A DNA stretch of 64,000 nucleotides, from contig NZ_JAKEDS010000003.1 in the NCBI RefSeq assembly GCF_021462415.1, positions 338,743-402,742 of the forward strand, given 5' to 3'. Position numbers and translations under genes: made by a program. The notes beneath the pieces are model-generated. The model was given only the letters and a program-made list of their open reading frames with translations. It did not search any database and was not told the origin of the DNA. The stretch's first letter is position 1, and each line of letters starts with the position of its first letter. The stretch is from Rhodohalobacter sp. 614A (GTDB lineage: Bacteria; Bacteroidota; Rhodothermia; Balneolales; Balneolaceae). Positions 18,494 through 27,670 of this stretch are shown one piece after another.

Positions 18494-18925
18494 TTATACC
18501 GAAAGATAGGGACAATATTCTGCACTGTTTCGTTCGGTTTCCTGTAAGCGGACGGAATACAACTTGGGATTGTTGTCGGAAGCGTGTTCTATCTCATCTT
18601 TCAACTCATAAAAAAAAGCTTTACACAGATTTTCTGTTGAAGGAATAATGCCATCTAAAAAAGAGACTTCCAGGTTCAGATTTTTATGATCACAGAGATC
18701 AATAACCTTTTCCTTGATAATGGATTTCAACTTTCCCAGATCAATCACATATCCAGTTTCGGGATGTGGCTCACCAACGACGGTAACTTCTATAATATAG
18801 TTGTGTCCGTGCCAGTTTGGGTTGTTGCATTTCCCGAAAACTCTCTGGTTCCATTCGTCCGATTTATTCGGATTATGAAGACGATGAGAGGCATTAAAAT
18901 GTGCTTTTCGCGTAACGTAAACCAA
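18494..18925 (-). CDS. queD: 6-pyruvoyl-tetrahydropterin synthase family enzyme (PTPS/QueD)
   Basis: A 143-residue T-fold enzyme acting on dihydroneopterin triphosphate. Zinc ligands are His14 (FNASHRL) and the pair in HGHNY; catalytic Cys lies in FGKCNNPNWHGHNY and the Asp-His pair in LCDHKNLNLEV. The FGKCNNPN.HGHNY and DHKNL.L signatures are close to those of animal PTPS, more than to E. coli QueD, so tetrahydrobiopterin-type synthesis is as likely as queuosine synthesis. Co-transcription with folE2 supplies its substrate. No other queuosine genes (queC, queE, queF) are in the window, whereas a pterin-carbinolamine dehydratase is encoded at 35.2 kb. Confidence 0.88.
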   Translation of the reverse strand: MVYVTRKAHFNASHRLHNPNKSDEWNQRVFGKCNNPNWHGHNYIIEVTVVGEPHPETGYVIDLGKLKSIIKEKVIDLCDHKNLNLEVSFLDGIIPSTENLCKAFFYELKDEIEHASDNNPKLYSVRLQETERNSAEYCPYLSV

Positions 18926-19017
18926 GTTTATTCTGTCATTATTTTGATATCAAGACTGTAAACATAATCTATTTAAAGCCTGTTCCCAAAATGGTTCGAA
19001 AGGGTATAAAGATAAAA

Positions 19018-19058
19018 AAAGCTGCATGAACTTTCTTCCTCTTAGTTCATGCAGCTTT
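19018..19058 (-). terminator. Intrinsic terminator of the TonB receptor gene
   Basis: GCTGCATGAAC (19021-19031) pairs perfectly with GTTCATGCAGC (19045-19055). Read on the minus strand, the 11-bp stem is followed by seven T residues, about 50 nt beyond the receptor stop codon. The A/T flanks also allow termination in the other direction. Confidence 0.88.
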
Positions 19059-19108
19059 GAAAACGAATTGACTACGTATTTCTTGTTCTCTGTCTTTATA
19101 AAAAAGGT

Positions 19109-21997
19109 TTAAAACGAATATTTAAATCCAAGGCTTACGGTGGTATGCGGGTTATAAAGACTGAATATCTGCTTATCTGTTTCATAACCATGATAATACT
19201 CTCCCTGGCTATCATTCAGGATGTTGGAAACACTCATATTCACAGATGCATTTGGCCCAAAGGATTTGTTTAAATTGAGCCTGAGATTGTGAAATGGTTC
19301 GCTATAAACGTCCGGGAAAAGACCGCCGCCAACCACGGTAAGTGTTTCTCCCTGAACGTTATAGAAGAGTCCGCCATCCAAACCAATTGCAGCATTATCA
19401 TATGATAAACCCGCATTAATGATGTACGGTGCCTGTCCGGCCATTTGTCGGGTGTCATCAATTGACTGACCTTCTTTTTCATAATTCTTACGAGCCTGGA
19501 ATTCCTGCTGGGTCATATCAATCATTGATTCCGTGACGGTAACATTACTGCTCAGGCTAATGTTTTGCAATGGCCCTGCAATAAACCCGAGGTTCTTTCT
19601 GAACTCAAATTCCACACCGAAAACCTGTCCATCACCAACATTTCGAGGCTGGAATTCACTTGAAGTCTGTTGTGCCTGAACTCGAACAAGTTCTATAGGA
19701 GCGTCAAATGATTTGTAGAACAAGCTAAATGACAGTAACTGTCCTCTGTTGAAGAACATCTCCCACCGGGTGTCAAAATTATGAATTCTGGTTTCCGTCA
19801 GGTTACCGTCCCATTCACCGATTGCAAACAGTCCGCCGTTGAAAATACGATCCGAAATCGGATCTAAAATCTGGGCGAAAGAAAGTTCCTTAAATGATGG
19901 CCTTGCAATGGTTCTTGAGTAAGAGAATCGCAAGTTTTGGTTCTCCGTCAGGAAGTATGTAAGGTTTGCAGATGGGAAGAAATCCAAAGCATCCAATACT
20001 TTTTCATCATCCAGATTATTACCATTTCCTCCCTGGGCATACAGCGCATCACGCCCGGTATGGCGTTGTACATAATTCTCAACACGCAGACCTAAGCTTG
20101 TTCTGAGACTCGGGAACAGGTTAAACTCATTTGAAACGTATAATGAAGTATTCTGAATGCTGGAGTTGTATGAGTTTGGATTTGGATCCGGATTAGCGGA
20201 TTGATAGTAGATACTTCCATTGGGGAAAATATTTTCCGGTTTCAAAACCTCTGCAGGATCACCTGTCAGGTCCGGAATGGAACCGAAAAATTGCATATCA
20301 AAAGCCAGAATTTCATAATCCCTTTCTTTGTAAACATGGCTTCCACCCACTTTGAATTTTGCGCCGGCTCCAAACAACTGGTAATCGCGTGTAATATCCA
20401 ATCGGCCAACAGCATTAATTTCGTCCATGTAGCGCCAGATTCTGCTTGGAAACCCTCCGGCACCGGCATTAAACCGAAGGCCATTTGGTGCTTTGGTATA
20501 TGCAATGCGCCGAACGTCAGGATCATTCATCGTGGAAAACGTTGGTGAAAGCCTCCAGTTCACCTCCCACTTTGCATTATTAAAATAGTGAACTCCATTC
20601 AGCAAAAAGTTCGTAACGCTTCGCTCGCTGTACTCAATGTTGTAGGAATCCGCTGTATATCCGGATTGGCCGGGTGCATCCACACTGTTGTTGATAAAGA
20701 ACGAAGTAGCGCGATCTTCTCCATTCTGCAGGTGCATTCCTGTAAGTTTATATTTTGAATTAGGTGTTTTAAATGCGATACCTGCCATTCCGCCCAAAAG
20801 AACATTACTCTCAGACACAATCCCATTTTGTTTTGTAGCATAAATTAAATCGTAAGCAGATGGTTGTGCCTGATTTTGGAACTCCCCATATCTATAGTCG
20901 TCGTAGTGGCTGGTAGACCGTTTATACGTTCCTGATAAGATATAGCCAAATGTGTTATCGCCACCCAAATCAAATTGGTTGCCCAATGAAACACCGGCGC
21001 TTACATCCATTGGATTTGTCAACTCTTTGGGGCCCAATGTGGAACTAAAGCTGTTCACAAATCTATTGACCTCTTCGCTGGGTGCCCCGCTTATTGGTGT
21101 CGGAATATTTTCCACATCAGCTCCACTTGGGAGCTCTCTGGTACCATTGTCAAAACCGAGAAAATCAGTATTACTTCCATCATATCCCAGGAAATCGCTA
21201 TTAAAGTGCATGGAAGGATTATAACTTGTACTTACAGATACATCTAAAATCGGCTCTTCAGGAAAATCTTTTGTTTCAATATTTACAATTCCTCCGGTAA
21301 AATCAGCTGGCATTTCTGCAACAGCTGTTTTCGTAATGATCATATTGTCGATCAGATTCGTAGGAAAAATATCAATTTGAAGACTGTTTTTATTTGGATC
21401 GAGACTCGGGATGTCCACTGAGTTCATCATTGTTTTGGTATACCTGTCTCCCAATCCTCTTACGTACACATATTTACCACCTTCAACAGAAACGCCGGTA
21501 ACCCTTTTTAGGGCCTGGGCAGCATCCGAATCGCCAATGGTTCTGAATCGTTCGGCAGAAATACCATCTAAAAGATTGGCTGATTTTCGTTTTGTTGTAA
21601 TCATAGCCGCTTCAGAAATGTTCACCATTTCGGCTGTAACTACAACTTCTTCCATTTCTTCTACAGTTTTCTGCAGAAGAATATTGTCTATAATTGTGAC
21701 CTCGCCCGATTCTACGTCAACTTCTTCAATTGTTACCGGAGTATAAGAAACGTAGGAAATTCGCAAGCTGTATTCTCCCTCAGGCAATGAGAGAGTAAAT
21801 TTTCCATCAAAATCAGTTGTTGTACCATTTGATGTACCCTGCACAAGCACGGTTACACCATAAACAGGATCGCCAGTAGCTTCTTCATAAACAGTTCCCC
21901 GAATGGTTCCATTTTGAGAATAACCTATAGCTGGCAATACAACTACTAAAATTAGCAGTAGTAAAAATCTATTTAGAATATTCATTGATTTTATCAT
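19109..21997 (-). CDS. TonB-dependent outer-membrane receptor
   Basis: A 962-residue outer-membrane receptor. Signal peptide (about 1-27), carboxypeptidase-regulatory-like domain (about 29-115, GTIRGTVYEEATGDPVYGVT; FDGKFTLSLPEGEYSLRISY), plug domain (about 140-245, with KRVTGVSVEGGKYVYVRGLG and FTGGIVNIETKDFP) and a C-terminal 22-strand-type barrel ending in aromatic TTVSLGFKYSF. The family imports large substrates using ExbB/ExbD/TonB energy. The upstream gene on the same strand encodes a surface lipoprotein, so the two probably form an import pair similar in logic to SusC/SusD, although the lipoprotein is not SusD-like. The substrate is unknown. The receptor lacks the SusC-specific signature, so I call it a general TonB receptor. 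Confidence 0.9.
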   Translation of the reverse strand: MIKSMNILNRFLLLLILVVVLPAIGYSQNGTIRGTVYEEATGDPVYGVTVLVQGTSNGTTTDFDGKFTLSLPEGEYSLRISYVSYTPVTIEEVDVESGEVTIIDNILLQKTVEEMEEVVVTAEMVNISEAAMITTKRKSANLLDGISAERFRTIGDSDAAQALKRVTGVSVEGGKYVYVRGLGDRYTKTMMNSVDIPSLDPNKNSLQIDIFPTNLIDNMIITKTAVAEMPADFTGGIVNIETKDFPEEPILDVSVSTSYNPSMHFNSDFLGYDGSNTDFLGFDNGTRELPSGADVENIPTPISGAPSEEVNRFVNSFSSTLGPKELTNPMDVSAGVSLGNQFDLGGDNTFGYILSGTYKRSTSHYDDYRYGEFQNQAQPSAYDLIYATKQNGIVSESNVLLGGMAGIAFKTPNSKYKLTGMHLQNGEDRATSFFINNSVDAPGQSGYTADSYNIEYSERSVTNFLLNGVHYFNNAKWEVNWRLSPTFSTMNDPDVRRIAYTKAPNGLRFNAGAGGFPSRIWRYMDEINAVGRLDITRDYQLFGAGAKFKVGGSHVYKERDYEILAFDMQFFGSIPDLTGDPAEVLKPENIFPNGSIYYQSANPDPNPNSYNSSIQNTSLYVSNEFNLFPSLRTSLGLRVENYVQRHTGRDALYAQGGNGNNLDDEKVLDALDFFPSANLTYFLTENQNLRFSYSRTIARPSFKELSFAQILDPISDRIFNGGLFAIGEWDGNLTETRIHNFDTRWEMFFNRGQLLSFSLFYKSFDAPIELVRVQAQQTSSEFQPRNVGDGQVFGVEFEFRKNLGFIAGPLQNISLSSNVTVTESMIDMTQQEFQARKNYEKEGQSIDDTRQMAGQAPYIINAGLSYDNAAIGLDGGLFYNVQGETLTVVGGGLFPDVYSEPFHNLRLNLNKSFGPNASVNMSVSNILNDSQGEYYHGYETDKQIFSLYNPHTTVSLGFKYSF

Positions 21998-22063
21998 TGA
22001 GTTTTTTTTAACGGCTTGTTTTTTAAATCAAATAACGGGTATGTAAATCGACAGTTTTAAAGT

Positions 22064-22099
22064 ATGGCTTGCTCCCGGAAACTGACGGAAGCAAGCCAT
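22064..22099 (-). promoter_or_regulatory. Intercistronic hairpin between lipoprotein and TonB receptor genes
   Basis: ATGGCTTGC (22064-22072) and GCAAGCCAT (22091-22099) form a perfect 9-bp stem with an 18-nt loop. It lies 28 bp after the lipoprotein stop codon and about 67 bp before the receptor start. Read on the minus strand it lacks a clear T-tract, so it may be a partial terminator or an mRNA-stability element allowing unequal expression of the two genes. Confidence 0.5.
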
Positions 22100-22126
22100 T
22101 TTGAGAGGAATAATAATGTTGGGTGA

Positions 22127-23665
22127 TTAGAGTCCTATGTCACTAAGTGCTCCGGACTGATTGGCCCATGTCCATGGAAAGTCAGCAGCTGCAGGACCTA
22201 CAGTGTTTGCATTAAGTCCAACTTCGGTAAGTACACCACCCGAAACTCCTGCAAAAATGGTTGCAGCATCGTTGCCACCGCCAGTCAGTGTGTATTCCCA
22301 ATTGGTAGATGGACAATTACCGTCGCCACCAAAAGAATCAATTGGATTGAGTGTTTCGTCCTCATCTGGGGTACCAGGATTATCTGCAATCGGTCCATAA
22401 GAAGCTGACCATCCGTAGATATACAGATCGTTTACACCGGCATTGGTGTTTCCGTCATAATCTACCAGCGAGAATATATCGTCTCCTGCATACAGAACAC
22501 CGTTATTAAACGTGTGGCATCCGCGATTCAGAGTACCTTCCGGTCCGTCCAGTTCGAAGCCTGAACCACCTGGCGAAACAATAATGAAATCTGAGGCTGT
22601 ACCGATCCAGTCTTGGTCAGTGTCGAGACCATCATCTCCTGCATTCCAAATTACAATGCCAGTAACACTTACATTACCGCCAAACCATTCGATACCATCA
22701 TCCTGGTTGGCAACAACTTCTACGTTTTCAATTACTGTACCGTCTCCAACTCCACCGAGAGTCAATCCGTTAATCTCATTTCCTTCACCAATGTTTGTAC
22801 CGCCGTGACGAATAGAAATATAGGTAATGGTTCCGGAGCTGTCGTTCGGATCGTCGCCGCCATACAGACCATTTGAATCTGAGGTAGGAATACCTTCAAT
22901 TTGTACAGTTGCTGCTGAAGCTGAAATAGGTGCGTTACCGAGAACAATCAATCCGCCCCAAAGGCCATTTACATTAGGATCGAGATTCGGGCTGCCAAAA
23001 TTTCCAGCGGCAATATCTTCTGGCAAGATTTCATCGGCCACAGATGTGAAAATAATAGGCAATTCAGCAGTACCCATGGCATTCAGTGTAGCATCCCGTG
23101 CAATAAGAAGAACTGACGCATTAGCACCTGCACCTGCTTCACCTTTTACAACCACTCCCTCTTGGATGGTTAGTGTAGCACCGGCTTCAACTGCAATTCT
23201 GCCGCCTAAAATGTAGGTCTTGCCTGTTTCCCAAGTGGTATCGGAAGTAATATTTCCGGAAACCAAAATCTCTGTTTCTTCCTCAGAAATAGATACGGCA
23301 GCCACTGCATCGTCTGATACACCATCCTCATCCGTTACAGTAAGAGTAACGGTTCCGGCACCGGCAGAATTTGCTGTAAAGCTAACAACTACTGTTCCGC
23401 TTGTTGCACCCACTGACGGCTGTGAAGAAATCGTAGCAGTTCCATTTGCAGCCTGAACACTTGCTGATGCATAACCAACATCCGCAGTGATATTAAATGT
23501 TAGATCAATCGATTCTCCTATCAGCAGATTCTGCGACTGGGAGTTGCTGTCGACTGTTACTCTGAGGACAGTAGACCCATTATCGTCATCGTCAGAGCAA
23601 GAAACTAAAATGGAAAAAACCAACAGAAGACTGGTGGTTATTTTTAGTAATGATTTGAGATTCAT
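22127..23665 (-). CDS. Surface-exposed beta-helix lipoprotein paired with a TonB receptor
   Basis: A 512-residue lipoprotein. Signal peptide ends at VSC with lipidated Cys23, followed directly by SDDDD; in Bacteroidota an S-(D/E)3-like sequence after the Cys is the known lipoprotein export signal to the cell surface. Next an Ig-like region (about 35-130, TVTLTVTDEDGVSDDAV), then a long repetitive beta-helix-like region (about 135-500: GRIAVEAGATLTIQEGVVVK; NGLWGGLIVLGNAPISA; NVEVVANQDDGIEWFGGNVS; NAGDDGLDTDQDW). Acidic turns such as DDG and DTDQD suggest Ca2+ binding. No catalytic motif is recognised. It precedes the TonB receptor gene and may capture its substrate. Similar proteins have been misnamed as transporters. 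Confidence 0.7.
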   Translation of the reverse strand: MNLKSLLKITTSLLLVFSILVSCSDDDDNGSTVLRVTVDSNSQSQNLLIGESIDLTFNITADVGYASASVQAANGTATISSQPSVGATSGTVVVSFTANSAGAGTVTLTVTDEDGVSDDAVAAVSISEEETEILVSGNITSDTTWETGKTYILGGRIAVEAGATLTIQEGVVVKGEAGAGANASVLLIARDATLNAMGTAELPIIFTSVADEILPEDIAAGNFGSPNLDPNVNGLWGGLIVLGNAPISASAATVQIEGIPTSDSNGLYGGDDPNDSSGTITYISIRHGGTNIGEGNEINGLTLGGVGDGTVIENVEVVANQDDGIEWFGGNVSVTGIVIWNAGDDGLDTDQDWIGTASDFIIVSPGGSGFELDGPEGTLNRGCHTFNNGVLYAGDDIFSLVDYDGNTNAGVNDLYIYGWSASYGPIADNPGTPDEDETLNPIDSFGGDGNCPSTNWEYTLTGGGNDAATIFAGVSGGVLTEVGLNANTVGPAAADFPWTWANQSGALSDIGL

Positions 23666-23754
23666 ATTTGTAAGAATTGTTTTTGAGAGTTTTGAATAAC
23701 ACTCTCAAAATATTCTTACAATGTTACAGGCAGGTTAATCCAATGTTATGAAAA

Positions 23755-23791
23755 TGATAACAAAAGTCCGGAGGCTTGACTTTTGTTATCA
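23755..23791 (-). terminator. Strong hairpin downstream of ftsH
   Basis: TGATAACAAAAGTC (23755-23768) pairs perfectly over 14 bp with GACTTTTGTTATCA (23778-23791), 9-nt loop. It lies about 96 nt beyond the ftsH stop and about 90 nt upstream of the lipoprotein start codon. On the minus strand it is followed by TTTTC, a weak T-tract. It is the best candidate for ftsH termination, but its position upstream of the lipoprotein gene also allows a regulatory role. Confidence 0.6.
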
Positions 23792-23886
23792 CAACAAACT
23801 TTAATCCCCTCTTGACATAAGCAACATAAGTAATTTAAAAACAATTACTTATACACATATAAAAGAATTTGAATAAAGAAGTGGAA

Positions 23887-25986
23887 TCAGCTTTTTTCTT
23901 CTTCCTCCTGATCCTCTTCTTTTTCACTCTTTTCAAGTGATTCTGCCTGTTCTTCTACTTCATTTTCTCCATTGGCCGAATCATTTTTTTCATGGCCGAT
24001 TAATTTTGGAGTTCCGTTAGAAGTAGATTTTTCAGATGTGGTATCTTCAAAAATTCCTTCAGGGTAATTGCCACTGGGCCTGTCACCTAACATCTCTCTT
24101 AGATCATGATGATTAAGGACTTCTTTTTCCAATAAAGTTTCGGCCATTACCTGAAGTTTATCTTCGTATTTCTTCAGGAGATCGAGTGTACGACGGTAGT
24201 TTTTCTGAATAATTTTGCGAACAGCTTCGTCAATTTGTTGTGCTGTATGTTCAGAGTACTTTTTATTGAATCCATAACTATTCTCAGGACTGCTGGAATC
24301 TTTCAGGGACAAGTATCCTAATTCCTGGCTCATGCCATACTCAGCAACCATCGCAAATGCCATGTTGGTTATTCGCTCAAGGTCGTTTTGCGCACCGGTA
24401 GATACTTTGCCAAAAACAATTTCTTCAGCCACACGTCCACCAAGAAGAGCACAAATTTTATCTTCCAACTCTTCCGTAGTCATCAGAAATCGATCTTCAA
24501 GTGGCGTTTGAAGGGTATAACCAAGTGCAGCAAAACCACGCGGAACAATACTTACCTTCAGAACAGGATCTGTATGTTCAAGCATCCATCCAACGATGGC
24601 ATGCCCCGATTCGTGGTATGCAACTATTTTCCTTTCATGTGGACTAATGAGTTTGTTCTTCTTCTCAAGACCTGCAACTACACGCTCAATGGCATCCTGA
24701 AAATCTTCCATTTCCACTTTTTTCTTATCGCGGCGGGCGGCGAAAAGTGCGGCTTCATTACAAAGGTTAGCCAGTTCAGCACCTGCAAAACCCGGAGTTT
24801 GTGAAGCCAATACTTTCAGATCAATATTCTCGGAAAGCTCAAGTTTTCGGGAGTGAACTTCAAGAACCTGCATACGCCCTTTTAAATCCGGTTTATCAAT
24901 CATGATCTGACGATCAAATCGGCCGGGTCTCAATAGAGCGGAATCCAAAATATCGGGGCGGTTTGTTGCCGCCATAATGATTACACCTTTGTCGGAATTA
25001 AATCCGTCCATCTCGCTAAGCAACTGGTTCAGCGTATTTTCCCGCTCATCGTTAGAGCTCATCGCCATTCCACGACCTCGCGTACGTCCGATTGAATCAA
25101 TCTCATCAATAAAAACGATACAGGGTGCTTTTTCTTTGGCCTGCTTGAATAGATCACGAACCCTCGCGGCCCCTACCCCAACGAACATTTCCACAAAATC
25201 AGAACCACTTAAAGAGAAAAAGGGTACATCAGCCTCACCTGCCGTCGCTTTAGCCAGCAAAGTTTTACCCGTGCCAGGAGGGCCCACAAGCAGAACACCT
25301 TTGGGAAGCGTACCGCCAAGACGTGTAAATTTCTGTGGATTACTTAAAAATTCTACGACTTCTTCAACTTCTGCTTTTGCTTCTTCAAGACCAGCGACAT
25401 CTTTAAAAGAAACTTTACTTTCGGTCTGTTTATCGTAAAGAGAGGCTTTGTTTTTGCCAATATTCAATACCTGTTGACCGGGATTCATTCTGCGGAAAAT
25501 GAATATCCAGAAAACGACGATCAACGCAATTGGAATCAGCCATATTAAGATACCGCTAAACCAATCTTCTTCAATGCGAACATCATATACAACATTATTG
25601 GCATCTAAGACGGGGCGGATTTCATCGCCTTCGAGCATAGTCGTTGAAAACTTGCCGGTTGCCCCATCGGTTGTTCCCGTCCAGCTATTTTGATTTGGAG
25701 TTGGACGTTCAACAAGTCCCTCTTCGAAGGCTTTTTCTGAATATTCTCCCTGGATCTCAACTTTGTTCGTAATCGTGATTTCGTCTACATATCCTTCTTC
25801 TACATATTCAAGAAATTCGCTGTATTTAATGCGTTCTGATGAGGTTCCCGGCACGAAATAAAGATTGAAACCAATTAATACCAGGAACAAGACAACATAA
25901 ATCCAAATGGGAAAACGAGGGGTTTTCTTACTGTTCTTGCTGTCCTTATTGTTTGAATTTTTCTGCGGAAAATTTTTTTTCGCCAT
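23887..25986 (-). CDS. ftsH: ATP-dependent zinc metalloprotease FtsH
   Basis: A 699-residue membrane-bound AAA+ protease that degrades misassembled membrane proteins and short-lived regulators. Two transmembrane helices (about 26-46 and 143-164) flank an extracytoplasmic domain. The AAA domain has Walker A GPPGTGKT (235-242), Walker B in [12 protein letters not shown] (about 289-300) and the second region of homology [20 protein letters not shown]. The peptidase domain has HESGH (458-462) and the distal Asp ligand in [12 protein letters not shown]. The C-terminal 40 residues are very acidic ([15 protein letters not shown]-like), an extension beyond the core. It has its own upstream spacer (134 bp) after thiL. 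Confidence 0.97.
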   Translation of the reverse strand: MAKKNFPQKNSNNKDSKNSKKTPRFPIWIYVVLFLVLIGFNLYFVPGTSSERIKYSEFLEYVEEGYVDEITITNKVEIQGEYSEKAFEEGLVERPTPNQNSWTGTTDGATGKFSTTMLEGDEIRPVLDANNVVYDVRIEEDWFSGILIWLIPIALIVVFWIFIFRRMNPGQQVLNIGKNKASLYDKQTESKVSFKDVAGLEEAKAEVEEVVEFLSNPQKFTRLGGTLPKGVLLVGPPGTGKTLLAKATAGEADVPFFSLSGSDFVEMFVGVGAARVRDLFKQAKEKAPCIVFIDEIDSIGRTRGRGMAMSSNDERENTLNQLLSEMDGFNSDKGVIIMAATNRPDILDSALLRPGRFDRQIMIDKPDLKGRMQVLEVHSRKLELSENIDLKVLASQTPGFAGAELANLCNEAALFAARRDKKKVEMEDFQDAIERVVAGLEKKNKLISPHERKIVAYHESGHAIVGWMLEHTDPVLKVSIVPRGFAALGYTLQTPLEDRFLMTTEELEDKICALLGGRVAEEIVFGKVSTGAQNDLERITNMAFAMVAEYGMSQELGYLSLKDSSSPENSYGFNKKYSEHTAQQIDEAVRKIIQKNYRRTLDLLKKYEDKLQVMAETLLEKEVLNHHDLREMLGDRPSGNYPEGIFEDTTSEKSTSNGTPKLIGHEKNDSANGENEVEEQAESLEKSEKEEDQEEEEKS

Positions 25987-26119
25987 TTCTATAGTTTAGA
26001 TATCAAAAGAGCTTTAAATATAACTCTTTTTTAAAAGAATTCTTTGTTTGAGAGAATAGATTTAGCTGGTTTAGAAAATACGGGTTATTAACGAACAGGT
26101 TTTGATTTTATGCAAATCT

Positions 26120-27148
26120 TTACAAATCAAACTCTATAGTGCGGTCTTCTCCTGTATTTATCTTCAAATTTTTAAATTCATTCGACATTTTTCCGATCAC
26201 AGAAAAATCATCAAATTCGGCCTTTAGTTTTTCTACATTTGATTCTTTGAGCGTAAACAGCATTTCAAAATCTTCTCCGCCATAAAACGCATATTTATCA
26301 ACATCTTCTTTCATTTCATCGGCCACTTGCCTTGTTTCAAGAGATATGGGTACTGCAGGAGAATATATTTCAGCTCCAAGTCCCGAGTTCTTTGCAATCT
26401 CTTTCAGGTCTGCAATCAATCCCTGGGTAACATCAATCATACTTGACGGTTTGTCTTCCATCTCTGCAAGAGCTTTAATAAAATCTTGTCGGGCCATCGG
26501 TACAAGTTGCCGTTGTACTACATATTCGTATGGTTCAAGATCTGGCTGAAACTGTTCTCCACCATTCTGTTCCTGCCACTCTTGTTTTTCTCTCATTAAA
26601 ACTCTGAGACCTGCAATTGCTGAACCTAAATCTCCCGTAACACAGATGACATCCCCGTGATGGGCGCCATCTCTATAAATAACACTCTCTTTTTTTGACG
26701 TACCCAATGCGGTTACGGAAATTGCTAAAAGCTGGTGAGAGGCTGTGGAATCTCCTCCTGTAAGTTGAATACCGTAATCTGAGCATGCTCTGTCTATACC
26801 CTTGTATAATTGTTCAATCATCTGAACCGAATATTTATTGGGTATAGCCAAATCCACCAGAAGCTGAACCGGATTGCTATTCATAGCATAAATGTCGCTT
26901 ACAGCGCCGGTTACTATTTTATAACCAAGGTGATGTAAGGGAGTGTAGGTGACATCAAAATGGATACCCTCAAGAAATATTTCTGAAGAGGTTGAAGTTA
27001 TATTCCCGGTTACCTCTTTATATACAGAGGCATCATCACCAATTCCTTTAATAATCTCTTTTCTTGACTCTCCTGTATAATTTTTAAACTCCTCTATGAG
27101 TGAAGAGAATCCTAAATCTTTGATTTGTTGAAAGTTTTTTGAATCCAT
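26120..27148 (-). CDS. thiL: Thiamine-monophosphate kinase
   Basis: A 342-residue enzyme phosphorylating thiamine monophosphate to the active diphosphate with ATP. It has the PurM-like fold: N-terminal IKGIGDDASVYKE, Mg-binding TGGDSTASHQ, and C-terminal AFYGGEDFEMLFTL. I start it at ATG 27146-27148 (MDSKNFQQIKDLGF), matching the family N-terminus. A longer reading from 27166 would add MPFLFF, but those six codons are the T-tract and right arm of the terminator at the end of the ExbB/ExbD operon. The gene therefore starts directly at the tail of that terminator and has no clear Shine-Dalgarno, so it may depend on read-through. No other thiamine genes are nearby. Confidence 0.92.
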   Translation of the reverse strand: MDSKNFQQIKDLGFSSLIEEFKNYTGESRKEIIKGIGDDASVYKEVTGNITSTSSEIFLEGIHFDVTYTPLHHLGYKIVTGAVSDIYAMNSNPVQLLVDLAIPNKYSVQMIEQLYKGIDRACSDYGIQLTGGDSTASHQLLAISVTALGTSKKESVIYRDGAHHGDVICVTGDLGSAIAGLRVLMREKQEWQEQNGGEQFQPDLEPYEYVVQRQLVPMARQDFIKALAEMEDKPSSMIDVTQGLIADLKEIAKNSGLGAEIYSPAVPISLETRQVADEMKEDVDKYAFYGGEDFEMLFTLKESNVEKLKAEFDDFSVIGKMSNEFKNLKINTGEDRTIEFDL

Positions 27149-27157
27149 AAAAAATAA

Positions 27158-27191
27158 AAAAGGCATATATCCATGTGGACAAATGCCTTTT
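27158..27191 (-). terminator. Intrinsic terminator of the exbB-exbD operon, abutting thiL
   Basis: AAAAGGCAT (27158-27166) and ATGCCTTTT (27183-27191) form a 9-bp stem with a 16-nt loop. Read on the minus strand, the stem is followed by TTTTTTATTTTTT and then immediately by the thiL ATG. Confidence 0.82.
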
Positions 27192-27218
27192 AAAACGATG
27201 ATTTAAATATTAGATAAA

Positions 27219-27665
27219 CTAAATTTCTCGTCGAGTTGAGTAGTTTATTCGAAGTGTTCCGGCATGTCTGAGTTCTTGCTGAACATCAGTAATAACGCCG
27301 AATTCAGAATCACTGTCTACTCGTAGAGATACAATGAGTCGAGGTTGCTCTACTAATTTATCGTACATGATATTTCGTATTGCGCCCATTTCCTCAACCA
27401 GTGCATCGTCAATCTGGACCTTTGTATCACCAACTCTGTTTCCGCCAAGCCGTTCAGGCCCGACGTAAACATAGCTTACAAGTCGTTTTTGCTCAATCTT
27501 TTCGATGTTTTCAGCAGCAGTATATTCAATCTGCACCTGTAATTCCACTTCGCGGAGTACAGTGGTAACCATAAAAAAGATCAAAAGCATGAATACTACA
27601 TCAGGCATGGCTGATGTTGGTACACTCTGACTTGTTTTTGCTTGTTTCTTTTCAAAATGTGCCAT
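27219..27665 (-). CDS. exbD: ExbD/TolR-family biopolymer transport protein (second copy)
   Basis: A 148-residue inner-membrane protein with one N-terminal transmembrane helix (about 20-40, VFMLLIFFMVTTVL preceded by TSAMPDV, which holds the conserved membrane Asp) and a periplasmic domain. ExbD works with ExbB to couple proton flow to TonB or Tol partners. This copy ends with LRHAGTLRINYSTRREI. It starts 5 bp after the first exbD copy. Two ExbD paralogues in series are common in Bacteroidota and may form a heteromeric complex. Confidence 0.9.
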   Translation of the reverse strand: MAHFEKKQAKTSQSVPTSAMPDVVFMLLIFFMVTTVLREVELQVQIEYTAAENIEKIEQKRLVSYVYVGPERLGGNRVGDTKVQIDDALVEEMGAIRNIMYDKLVEQPRLIVSLRVDSDSEFGVITDVQQELRHAGTLRINYSTRREI

Positions 27666-27670
27666 AATGA

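Noticed and set aside
23849-23857. TTATACACA, a DnaA-box-like sequence, as evidence of an origin of replication
   Set aside because: A single box, no cluster, no dnaA/dnaN/gidA nearby. A near-match at 29435 (TTATCCAAA) is also isolated.
27149-27166. Upstream ATG of thiL giving MPFLFF
   Set aside because: These codons are the T-tract and arm of the preceding terminator; the family N-terminus starts at the second ATG.
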